Origin: Bryobacterales bacterium
Lineage (GTDB): Bacteria; Acidobacteriota; Terriglobia; Bryobacterales; Bryobacteraceae
NCBI GenBank assembly: GCA_009697455.1
Contig: SHUI01000010.1
Span: 1-36,503, forward strand
Direction: 5' to 3'
DNA: 36,503 nucleotides
Of this stretch, positions 28,828 through 36,503 are shown one piece after another. The position numbers were made by a program, and so were the translations under genes. Position 1 is the stretch's first letter. Every line of letters starts with the position of its first letter. The notes beneath the pieces were generated by a model. The model had not been told where the DNA came from and searched no databases. It worked only from the letters and a program-made list of their open reading frames with translations.

Positions 28828-29072
28828 GACCTCAACCCCCGTGCCTTGATCCAAGCGTCAACGGCATCCTGCACGGCGTTCCAGAAATCCGTCTCTTCGT
28901 TGTCGAAATCATGCTCGAATGCGCCGCCGTATCCGTTGGCGTCGACGTGGTCGTGCAACTCACTGTAAGAGGCACAAGTCGCGGGGACGGTCCCTTCGGC
29001 AACGTCGCCAAGAATCTCGGATTTGGACCGCTCGATAGCCTGTTCGAGTGTCGTCCACGTCGGTTTAACCAT
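28824..29072 (-). CDS. Small acidic hypothetical protein, coupled to the zinc-ribbon ORF
   Basis: 82 aa: MVKPTWTTLEQAIERSKSEILGDVAEGTVPATCASYSELHDHVDANGYGGAFEHDFDNEETDFWNAVQDAVDAWIKARGLRS; stop overlaps the downstream start. Confidence 0.6.
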   Translation of the reverse strand: MVKPTWTTLEQAIERSKSEILGDVAEGTVPATCASYSELHDHVDANGYGGAFEHDFDNEETDFWNAVQDAVDAWIKARGLRS

Positions 29073-29215
29073 GAGCTGACCATAAACAACAAGACGTTTA
29101 ATGTCAAGATGTGTTTTAAGTGTTTTACCTTGCCCTTAAAATCGAACTCAACGGTGCACCGCCTGTTCTTCCGGTTTGACGCTATCTTCGAACGGTTTTT
29201 GTTGACCAGGGAACC

Positions 29216-29815
29216 TTGGCGGGGCAACCGGTTCCGGCTGCCTGCCGTGCGAAGCGCGGCCCCGCTCTCGCTATCTCTGCGGCATGCTGCTCAGATCCCG
29301 CCGTCTCCCGGGTCACAACACTTGAAATATTTTCCACACGGAGCCCAAAGCCTCTAGCCGAATCCCAACCAGCCTCCCCGACCCGGACGTATATAATTCG
29401 AACGGGGAAACCAGTGACCGGCCTTCGCGAACGCCCTGCGGAAAAACGAAAATAAATTCTCTGCGTCACCCCCCTTTCAAGTGTATGATAAAACAAAACT
29501 TACAAACCAGCGTGAGTGGGGTTGGTGGGGTAGCCGGTTTCCGGCTGCATGCCGTGCGAAGCGCGGTTCTGCTCTCGCTATTTCTCGCGGTACGCCGCTC
29601 AGCTCCAGCCGTCTCCCGTCACAACACTTGAAATATTTTCCACATGAATCCCAAAGCCTTAGTCGAATCCCAACCAGCCTCCCGGACCCGGGCGTATATA
29701 ATCCGAACCGAGGAACCAGTGACCGGACTTTGCGAACGCCCCGCGGAAAAAGCGAAAATAAATTCTCCGCGTAACCCCCCTTTCAAGTGCATGATAAAAC
29801 AAAACTTACAGGCGG
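29216..29815. repeat. Two tandem imperfect copies of a ~306-bp non-coding element
   Basis: Matched landmarks: GTGCGAAGCGCGG at 29247 and 29554; CACTTGAAATATTTTCCACA at 29319 and 29625; CAACCAGCCTCCC...GTATATAAT...ACCAGTGACCGG; TTTCAAGTG at 29475 and 29781; AAACAAAACTTACA at 29491 and 29797. Offsets are 306-307 bp. Confidence 0.92.
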
Positions 29816-29870
29816 ATGCGCTACCTGCCTGCCGTGCGAAGCGCGGCCTGCCGACAGGTTTCGATTGAGG
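29816..29870. repeat. Partial third copy (5' end) of the ~306-bp element
   Basis: CTGCCTGCCGTGCGAAGCGCGGCC repeated with GTGCGAAGCGCGG at 29834; similarity stops soon after. Confidence 0.65.
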
Positions 29871-30018
29871 CGCCGGACAAGCGTTTCAACGAGCGGCACA
29901 TCGCTTCGGAGGGCACGGAAATCGGCAAGGAACGGCACCTGCCACGGACACTCCCCCACTTCGGTTAAGTACCCGCGCGTCACTCGTCACCGCGCCCCTC
30001 TGTGCTAACCTGAGCCTG

Positions 30019-30483
30019 ATGCAACTTTCGGATGTCTTCCTCGCTCTGGGGCAGGATTCCTTCGCTCGGCTAATAGGCTCAATCTCCATCGGCAAGCTCA
30101 AGACCTATCAAGTCTACGAGCGATTCAAGACCCGTTGCCATCTCGCAAAGCTCAACACCGAGACCTTGCAAAAAGCCGTTCCCCGTTTGTGGGCGCGCAT
30201 CGGTGAGCGTGACGACGAGTTCGCCACCGATCTCGCGCAGGCCGTGCTTATTTCGCGCATGGACATGATTGTCGCCGTTCTCGATTTTCTCGGCGTGCCG
30301 CACCAGAACGGATTCTTCGACAAAGACATGGACGCGAAACAGCATTTCACCGAAGGTTGGGAGCGTCGTTGTGTCGAGAAGTTTCGCGGCGAATTTCCGG
30401 AAGCCGCTCTCGTGTTTTACCTCAATCATCTCGGTTGGGAGCTCGGCGTGACGGCGGAAGCGTTCGTGCCCGCCACAGCCTAG
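30019..30483 (+). CDS. Conserved hypothetical protein upstream of pheS
   Basis: 154 aa ORF, 6 bp upstream of pheS and co-directional; antisense ORFs here are less plausible. Confidence 0.75.
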   Translation: MQLSDVFLALGQDSFARLIGSISIGKLKTYQVYERFKTRCHLAKLNTETLQKAVPRLWARIGERDDEFATDLAQAVLISRMDMIVAVLDFLGVPHQNGFFDKDMDAKQHFTEGWERRCVEKFRGEFPEAALVFYLNHLGWELGVTAEAFVPATA

Positions 30484-30489
30484 GCCCCC

Positions 30490-31512
30490 ATGCTCGAAGC
30501 CACGCTATCGGCGCTCGAACAGAGCGCGCGCCTGAGGATTGCCGGGGCTCAATCCCTTGAAGAGTTGGAAGCGGTCCGCGTGGACGCGCTCGGCCGTAAG
30601 GGGACGCTCGCGCAAGCCAGCAAGGAGATGGGCAAGGTCCCTGCGGAGGAACGCGGCCGTATCGGCAAGCTCCTGAACGCCGTTAAGCAGCAACTTGAGG
30701 AGGCGCTCGACGCGAAGAAACGCCATTTCGAGGAGGCCGCGCTCAAAGCCCGCCTGGATTCGGAGTGGATCGATCTCACGCTGCCAGCGGCCGGCGTGCC
30801 GCGCGGGCACCTGCATCCAATTTCGAAGATCCAGGCCGAAATTGAGGACCTGTTCATTTCGATGGGGTTCGTCGTGCTCGACGGGCCTGAGGTCGAGACG
30901 GAATATCACAATTTCGACGCACTGAACATACCCGCCGACCACCCGGCGCGCGACATGCAGGACACGTTTTGGGTCGAGGGCGGGCACGTCCTCAGGACAC
31001 ACACCTCGCCCGTCCAGGTGCGCGGCATGGAGAAACTCGGCCCGCCGCTGCGCATGATCGCGCCGGGGCGCGTGTTCCGTAACGAGAGCGTGGACGCTTC
31101 CCACGACCACACGTTCTACCAGCTTGAAGGGATGATGATCGACCGCGACGTCTCGGTCGGGAACCTGACCTACTTCATGAAGACGCTGCTCGGCAGCATC
31201 TTCGGCCGCGAGGTTACAGTGCGGCTGCGGCCTGGCTTCTTCCCGTTTGTCGAGCCGGGTTTTGAACTCGACATCCAGTGCCTCCTCTGCGGCGGTCCGG
31301 GGTGCGCCGTTTGCAAGCAAAGCGGATGGGTGGAATTGTTACCATGCGGGCTGGTGAATCCGAATGTGCTGCGGATGAGCGGCATTGATCCGGAAGAGTG
31401 GAACGGCTTCGCCTTCGGCCTGGGCATGACGCGCCTCGTGATGATGCGCTATGGGATTGACGACATCCGGCAGCTCCAAAGCGGCAGCTTGCGTTTCTTG
31501 AATCAATTTTAG
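30490..31512 (+). CDS. pheS: Phenylalanyl-tRNA synthetase alpha subunit
   Basis: HPISKIQAEIEDLFISMGFVVLDGPEVETEYHNFDALNIPADHPARDMQDTFWV...LLRTHTSPVQVR-like...GRVFRNESVDASHDHTFYQLEGMMID...GFAFGLGMTRLVMMRYGIDDIRQL. Confidence 0.98.
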   Translation: MLEATLSALEQSARLRIAGAQSLEELEAVRVDALGRKGTLAQASKEMGKVPAEERGRIGKLLNAVKQQLEEALDAKKRHFEEAALKARLDSEWIDLTLPAAGVPRGHLHPISKIQAEIEDLFISMGFVVLDGPEVETEYHNFDALNIPADHPARDMQDTFWVEGGHVLRTHTSPVQVRGMEKLGPPLRMIAPGRVFRNESVDASHDHTFYQLEGMMIDRDVSVGNLTYFMKTLLGSIFGREVTVRLRPGFFPFVEPGFELDIQCLLCGGPGCAVCKQSGWVELLPCGLVNPNVLRMSGIDPEEWNGFAFGLGMTRLVMMRYGIDDIRQLQSGSLRFLNQF

Positions 31513-31535
31513 CAACAATAGGATAGGGTTCTGTT

Positions 31536-33839
31536 TTGAAGTTTTCTTTCAATTGGATACGCGAGTTTACGGACGTCCCTCAATCGACCTCGGCGCGAGA
31601 CCTTGAGCGCCTGATCACGATGAAAACGGCCGAATGCGAAGGCATCGAACCGGTGGGCGATCTCCTGGCAACGGCCTGCCTCGCAACAGTGGTATCGGTT
31701 GAAGAAATGCCCGGTGGACATCACCGGAAAGCCGTTGTCGAAACGGAGCGCTACGGGCTGAAAACCGTTGTCTGCGGCGCGCCCAATTGCCGGGCCGGAA
31801 TGAAAACGGTGTACGTGCCTCTGGGAACGAAAACCATCGGCGGCGTCGAGAGCGACGGCATGCTGGCGAGCGGGGCGGAACTCAGCATCAATCGGGACGC
31901 CGCTGGAATCGTCGACCTGGCCGCCGGCGAGACGCTCGACCGGTGCGCGCCGGATGGTGTGATCGAGATCGACAACAAGTCGATCACCCACCGTCCGGAC
32001 CTGTGGGGGCACTACGGGATGGCCCGGGAAGTAGCGGCGATCCTCGGTTCGGAACTGCGCGATCCCGTCAGCATGGACCTGCTGCCAGCCGGGAACGCCG
32101 CTATAGGCGTCTCGATCGTGGATTTCAGCCTCTGCGCACGTTACAGCGCGCTTGTTTTCGAAAACGTGACCGTGAGGCCCTCACCGCTCTGGCTTCAGTA
32201 CCGCCTTGAGGCGATCGGCCTGAATCCGATCAACAACATCGTCGACTTCACCAACTTCATCATGGCGGAGTTGGGTCAGCCGACGCATGCTTTCGACCGG
32301 GATTTGATCGAGGGCGGCACGATTTTCGTCCGTCCCGCCAAGACCGGGGAAAGCATCCGCGCACTGAACGGCGAAGACTACGATCTTTCCGAAACGAATC
32401 TCGTGATCGCGGACGCGAGCGGGCCCGTTGCGATCGCGGGCGTCATCGGCGGCGAGGCGACCGCGATCGGCGGCCGCACCACGTCCATCATTCTCGAGAG
32501 CGCCAACTTCCTGGCTGCGAGCGTCCGCAAAACTTCCGCGCAGTTGAAGCTCCGGACCGACGCTTCCATGCGCTTCGAAAAGGCTCAGGACCCCGAGAAT
32601 ACGACGCGGGCGTTGGCGCGCGCCGTGGCGCTGCTCGAAGAGCTCTCGCCGGGGATTCGGCTTGTAGGCGGCGTTGCGGACGAGCGGAAACCTGCCGTGC
32701 CGCAGCCCGTGATTCAACTGCCGCTGGACTGGTTGGCGCGAAAGCTTGGGCGCTCGCTCGAAGTGGCGGAAGTGCGCCAGATCCTGGAACGCCTGCAGTT
32801 TGGCGTGTCGGAGAGTTCGCCCGGCGTGCTCGCGGTGACGGTCCCTTCCTGGCGCGCGACGAAGGACATCGCAGTCAAGGACGATCTGGTGGAAGAAGTA
32901 GGCCGGATGATTGGATACTCTTCGATTGATCCGCGTCCGCCCGCGTTGCTGGCTTCGCCGCCGAAACCCGATCCCACGCGATTGTTTCACCGCGAGCTTC
33001 GCGCGCTGTTGACAGGCATCGGCTTCACGGAAGTGTACAACTATTCCTTCGTCAGCGAAGAAGAGATCGGACGATTCGGCTTCACCGCGGCAGAACACGT
33101 GGCGGTCTTGAATCCGATTGCGTCCGGTCAAGAGCTGCTGCGAACATCGTTGTTGCCGGGAATCCGGCGGAACGTAGTCGAAAACACCAAGTATTTCGAC
33201 AGTTTCCGGCTATTCGAAATTGGGCGCGAGATTCACAGGCAACCGGCGGGTCTGCCCGGCGAACCCGCGCATCTGGTGGCCGTGGTGCATGCGCGGGATG
33301 ACGGCGCGCGGGGGCTTTTCGAACTGAAGCATGCGGCGGAAGCCATCCTGCCCGGAGCGGAAATCCGTCCGGTGGAGGCGCGAAGTTTCGAGCATCCAGC
33401 GAGAGCCGCGGAGGTCGTGTGGCGCGGCGAAACGGTGGGCCGGTTATTCGAATTCGGACCGTCGATGGAGATCGATGGGCGCGCCGCCGTGCTCGACCTC
33501 GATTTGAGAAAAGTGGGCCGGCGAATGGGCGGTGAGTCGAAGTACAGGCCACCCGGAAAGTACCCGTCAAGCGAGTTCGACTTGTCGGTGCTGGCCGGGC
33601 TGCGCGAGTATGTGGGTGACCTGCGGGCCAAGGTTGAGGGCTTCGCAGGCAGCTTGGCCGAGAGCGTCGAATACGTGCGGCAGTACTCGGGACCGCCGTT
33701 TTCGGAGGGCGTGAAGTCCGTTACGTTCCGGCTGCGCGTGGGGTCGCCCGAGCGGACCCTCGCATCGGAAGAGGTAGGCGCGGTTCGCGCCGCGATCATC
33801 GAAGGCATGCAGGGGCTGGGCTACGAACTGCGCGTGTGA
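31536..33839 (+). CDS. pheT: Phenylalanyl-tRNA synthetase beta subunit
   Basis: 767 aa; MKFSFNWIREFTD start (TTG), NNIVDFTNFIMAELGQPTHAFD, IAGVIGGEATAI, YPSSEFDLSVLAGLREYVGDLRAKVEG, C-terminal anticodon-binding-like domain. Confidence 0.97.
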   Translation: MKFSFNWIREFTDVPQSTSARDLERLITMKTAECEGIEPVGDLLATACLATVVSVEEMPGGHHRKAVVETERYGLKTVVCGAPNCRAGMKTVYVPLGTKTIGGVESDGMLASGAELSINRDAAGIVDLAAGETLDRCAPDGVIEIDNKSITHRPDLWGHYGMAREVAAILGSELRDPVSMDLLPAGNAAIGVSIVDFSLCARYSALVFENVTVRPSPLWLQYRLEAIGLNPINNIVDFTNFIMAELGQPTHAFDRDLIEGGTIFVRPAKTGESIRALNGEDYDLSETNLVIADASGPVAIAGVIGGEATAIGGRTTSIILESANFLAASVRKTSAQLKLRTDASMRFEKAQDPENTTRALARAVALLEELSPGIRLVGGVADERKPAVPQPVIQLPLDWLARKLGRSLEVAEVRQILERLQFGVSESSPGVLAVTVPSWRATKDIAVKDDLVEEVGRMIGYSSIDPRPPALLASPPKPDPTRLFHRELRALLTGIGFTEVYNYSFVSEEEIGRFGFTAAEHVAVLNPIASGQELLRTSLLPGIRRNVVENTKYFDSFRLFEIGREIHRQPAGLPGEPAHLVAVVHARDDGARGLFELKHAAEAILPGAEIRPVEARSFEHPARAAEVVWRGETVGRLFEFGPSMEIDGRAAVLDLDLRKVGRRMGGESKYRPPGKYPSSEFDLSVLAGLREYVGDLRAKVEGFAGSLAESVEYVRQYSGPPFSEGVKSVTFRLRVGSPERTLASEEVGAVRAAIIEGMQGLGYELRV

Positions 33840-33867
33840 GGCGCGGCCTTGATACGCTGAGGAGCAG

Positions 33868-34215
33868 ATGGACGTCGAGAAAACCATTGAATTCCTCCTG
33901 GACGAACAGGCGAAGATGTTCGCCGGGATGGAAGAATTGCGCGTCCGAATGGATGAATCCCACGAGCGGCAGAAGCAGATAAACGTCTCGCTTGCCCAAG
34001 CGGTGCTTAGTCTAACCGGGAGCATGGAGAAGCTCGCGATTGCGCAGGCGGAGTCCGAAAAAAGCCTCGCCGCGCTTGCAGCGGAGCAGACCGCCGCGCA
34101 CACGAAGATCGACACACGGCTCGAAGCCCTTGCAGCCCTCAACGCCGAAGGCGCCGGGCGCATGAACGCACTCATCGCCGTGGTGGACGGTTTGGTACGG
34201 CGCACCCAGCAGTAG
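33868..34215 (+). CDS. Small coiled-coil hypothetical protein
   Basis: 115 aa: MDVEKTIEFLLDEQAKMFAGMEELRVRMDESHERQKQINVSLAQAVLSLTGSMEKLAIAQAESEKSLAALAAEQ; downstream of and co-directional with pheT. Confidence 0.65.
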   Translation: MDVEKTIEFLLDEQAKMFAGMEELRVRMDESHERQKQINVSLAQAVLSLTGSMEKLAIAQAESEKSLAALAAEQTAAHTKIDTRLEALAALNAEGAGRMNALIAVVDGLVRRTQQ

Positions 34216-34254
34216 CGGGACCACTTCTGCCTTCGGGCTCCCGATTTTTCCCGA

Positions 34255-35871
34255 TCACGCCGTCTTGATCGACGCAGCCGCTTCGAGTCCCCGCGCCTCG
34301 ATCTCTCTTTCGCGAATGCGGTACTTCTGAATTTTCCCGGTAACCGTCATCGGGAACGAATCGACGAATGAGATGTATTGCGGAATCTTGAAGTGCGCGA
34401 TTCTGCCCTTGCAGAAATCGCGAATCTCGTCTTCGGTGGACGTTTCACCCGCTTTCAATCGAATCGCCGCCAGCACTGCTTCTCCCAGCCGCACATCCGG
34501 CAATCCCACGACGTAAACGTCGGCGATCTTCGGATGGGTATATAGAAATTCTTCAATCTCGCGCGGGTAGATATTCTCGCCGCCGCGAATGATCATCTCC
34601 TTCGCGCGGCCGGTGATGCGGAAGTAGCCGTCGGCGCGCATTGTCGCCAAATCTCCCGTGTGCAGCCAGCCCTGGGAATCAATGGCGCGCGCCGTTGCCT
34701 CAGGCTCCTGGTCGTACCCCTTCATCACCAGATAACCACGCGTGCAAAGTTCGCCCTGCTCGCCCACCTCGACCGGCTCGCCGCTTCCGGGCGCGGCGAT
34801 CTTGACTTCGGTGTTTGGAAGGGCGCGACCCACCGTCGACACTCGTAGTTCCAGGCTGTCTTCCGTCAGCGATCCCGTAATCACTGGCGACGACTCCGTC
34901 TGTCCATAGCCGATCGTCATCTCGCGGCATCCCATGTCGTTTACTACACGCTTCATCACTTCAATAGGGCAGGGGGCACCCGCCATAATGCCGGTGCGGA
35001 GCGAACTCAGGTTGAAGCGGCGGAACTCGGGGTGATCCAGTTCCGCGATGAACATAGTTGGCACGCCGTAGACTACCGTGCAGCGCTCAGCCTCCACCGC
35101 TTCAAGCGTCGCCAGCGGCTCAAATTGCGGAGAAGGCAGCACCAGCGCCGCGCCGTAGACGGTAGCGCAGATCGACCCCAACACGCATCCGAAGCAGTGA
35201 TAGAGCGGGACGGGAACGCAGATGCGGTCCTTTTCGGTAAGCTTCAAAGTCCAGCCCATCACCCATCCGTTGTTCACCAGATTGCGGTGTGTGAGCAGCA
35301 CGCCCTTAGGCGAGCCCGTGGTTCCCGACGTGTATTGGATATTCACCGTATCGTTCGGGTCCACGGTGAGCGAGGGCGGGTCGACGCCCCTTTCCAACAT
35401 GCCGTTCCAGGAATCCGCTCCCAGAAGAACGACGTGCTCGAGCGGACATTCGAGCCCGGTCCGGGCCTGGTTCAGAATGTCGAGGTAGTTCGACCGGGCG
35501 TCAGCTTCGTGCAGGAACAGCGCTTTCATTCGCGACTTTCGCAGTACGAAGGCGAGTTCGTGAGAGCGGTAGGCGGGATTGACGTTCACGAGAACGGCGC
35601 CGATGCGTGCGGTCGCATGCTGAAGCAAGACCCACTCGACGCAATTGGACGCCCACACGCCGATACGGTCTCCCGGCCGCAGTCCGAGTCCCCATAATCC
35701 GCGCGCCACCCGTTCGGTTTCCGACTTCAACTGGAGATACGTCAGCCGCGTACCCTGACGGCGGACGACGACGGCGTCGGATTGCGGAAACCGCGCGGCG
35801 GCCCCGTCGAGTGCCTGTCCGATCGTCGTTTCGAGTATTGGATATTCGGGTCCGCGGGAATAGCTTTTCAT
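34255..35871 (-). CDS. AMP-binding enzyme, medium/long-chain acyl-CoA synthetase-like
   Basis: IQYTSGTTGSPKGVLLTHRNLVNNG, GYGQTESSPVITGS, GWLHTGDLATMRADGYFRITGRAKEMIIRGGENIYPREIEEFLYTHP, PMTVTGKIQKYRIRE. Start trimmed to ATG 35871. Confidence 0.95.
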   Translation of the reverse strand: MKSYSRGPEYPILETTIGQALDGAAARFPQSDAVVVRRQGTRLTYLQLKSETERVARGLWGLGLRPGDRIGVWASNCVEWVLLQHATARIGAVLVNVNPAYRSHELAFVLRKSRMKALFLHEADARSNYLDILNQARTGLECPLEHVVLLGADSWNGMLERGVDPPSLTVDPNDTVNIQYTSGTTGSPKGVLLTHRNLVNNGWVMGWTLKLTEKDRICVPVPLYHCFGCVLGSICATVYGAALVLPSPQFEPLATLEAVEAERCTVVYGVPTMFIAELDHPEFRRFNLSSLRTGIMAGAPCPIEVMKRVVNDMGCREMTIGYGQTESSPVITGSLTEDSLELRVSTVGRALPNTEVKIAAPGSGEPVEVGEQGELCTRGYLVMKGYDQEPEATARAIDSQGWLHTGDLATMRADGYFRITGRAKEMIIRGGENIYPREIEEFLYTHPKIADVYVVGLPDVRLGEAVLAAIRLKAGETSTEDEIRDFCKGRIAHFKIPQYISFVDSFPMTVTGKIQKYRIREREIEARGLEAAASIKTA

Positions 35872-35896
35872 CGAAATTATCTCTCGCAGGCGGCTT

Positions 35897-36244
35897 CTAA
35901 CGGCGCAAATAGGCGTCGTCGCCGCGAATCCAATCCTCGCGCACCGGCGAGAATAGATCCGTCGCGACGCTGTCCTCAAGCGCCTCCACCAGATGCGGCG
36001 CGTTTGGGCGTATCTGCATCATTTCGCCGCCCCGGATTTCTGACTCAACGCCCTCGATGACAAATCGCAGCCGGCCTTCCTCGAGCATCGTGATCTGCTC
36101 GTTGACGTGATGATGCAGGGGAACGACCGCTCCCTTCTTCATGGAGATTCGCGCCAAAGTCATGCTCTCCGTGTGCAGGACCTGACGAGAAACGAGCGGG
36201 CTCATCCGCTCGACGGGGATGCTCATCCATGCGTGCTGGGCCAT
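35897..36244 (-). CDS. Cupin domain protein
   Basis: ISMKKGAVVPLHHHVNEQITMLEEGRLRFVIEGVESEIRGGEMMQIRPNAPHLVEALEDSVATDLFSPVREDW; ATG 36244 (MAQHAWMSIPVERM). Confidence 0.88.
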   Translation of the reverse strand: MAQHAWMSIPVERMSPLVSRQVLHTESMTLARISMKKGAVVPLHHHVNEQITMLEEGRLRFVIEGVESEIRGGEMMQIRPNAPHLVEALEDSVATDLFSPVREDWIRGDDAYLRR

Positions 36245-36306
36245 TTGAGTGAGTATATCAAGCGCTGACGGGCGCGGGCTGGAGTCTAGTCCCACAAGCC
36301 GTGCCG

Positions 36307-36356
36307 GCTACGCCCGTGGACGCCCGACACGCCCGTGACGCCCGTGCCGTCCCGTG
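36307..36356. repeat. Degenerate 9-10-bp tandem repeat (ACGCCCGTG-like)
   Basis: tACGCCCGTGgACGCCCGacACGCCCGTGACGCCCGTGCCGTCCCGTG. Confidence 0.75.
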
Positions 36357-36360
36357 TCAC

Positions 36361-36503
36361 CGCAAAGTGATAATGTCCCCTTAGCGCAAAGTAGAAATGT
36401 CCCCTTGACAACTCCAAACTTGGAGGATGAAAGAGGGACAACTACTAATGACGCAGGCCGATAGAGACCGGCTGGTTGCCTTGAAGAAGGCCAAGAAGGG
36501 ATT
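36361..36503 (+). mobile_element. Left end of an insertion sequence (ISNCY-like), truncated by the window edge
   Basis: Two direct copies, 24 bp apart, of CGCAAAGTRRWAATGTCCCCTT (36361-36382 and 36385-36406), then a transposase-like ORF start. Confidence 0.65.
36427..36503 (+). CDS. N-terminus of an ISNCY-like/integrase-core transposase (partial)
   Basis: Hand translation from ATG 36427: MKEGQLLMTQADRDRLVALKKAKKG..., open to the window end; resembles the N-terminus of ISNCY-type transposases (recalled). ATG 36448 is an alternative start. Not in the ORF track because it is truncated. Confidence 0.65.
   Translation, partial: MKEGQLLMTQADRDRLVALKKAKKG

Noticed and set aside
29216-29868. Small plus-strand ORFs such as MAGQPVPAACRAKRGPALAIS and MYDKTKLTNQREWGWWGSRFPAACRAKRGSALAIS
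   Set aside because: They lie in the tandem repeat; the frame is not maintained between copies, so they are not supported as proteins.
29216-29870. CRISPR array
   Set aside because: Only 2-3 copies with a ~306-bp period; no short repeat/unique-spacer pattern and no cas genes.
30505-31320. 271-aa minus-strand ORF
   Set aside because: Antisense to pheS.
32181-33131. 316-aa minus-strand ORF
   Set aside because: Antisense to pheT.

Overview
GC-rich bacterial chromosome segment; gene content and style suggest Acidobacteria (Bryobacter/Solibacter-like), which is an inference. (1) 1-10543, minus strand: a type II secretion operon headed by an ECF sigma factor and a zinc-finger anti-sigma factor, followed by a small exported protein, gspE, F, G, H, I, J, K, a PilM/GspL-like gene, a GspM/PilO-like gene and a GspC-like gene that runs off the left edge. 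(2) 10574-18800: a Cys-rich protein with a Pro/Glu pentapeptide tail, an exported protein, an OPT-family transporter, a YidR/DUF3748-like gene split by an in-frame amber stop, a PAP2 phosphatase and uvrA. (3) 18931-28295: a co-directional defence operon, vsr - dcm - MutL/MORC-like GHKL ATPase - Z1 helicase-like protein - DUF4420 PD-(D/E)XK protein - AIPR protein. This matches the known MZA-type / MutL-linked restriction-modification architecture, here with an added Vsr and a +1 frameshift in the MutL-like gene. (4) 28639-29870: a coupled pair of small ORFs and a ~306-bp non-coding tandem repeat with internal hairpins. (5) 30019-36244: a conserved hypothetical gene, pheS, pheT, a small coiled-coil protein, an acyl-CoA synthetase and a cupin. 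(6) Right edge: a degenerate 9-bp tandem repeat and the left end of an IS element (probably ISNCY-type) with the start of its transposase. The strongest second-look items are the defence island with its frameshift, the 306-bp repeat, the amber-split YidR homologue, and the hairpin-containing leader peptides of two adjacent pseudopilins.
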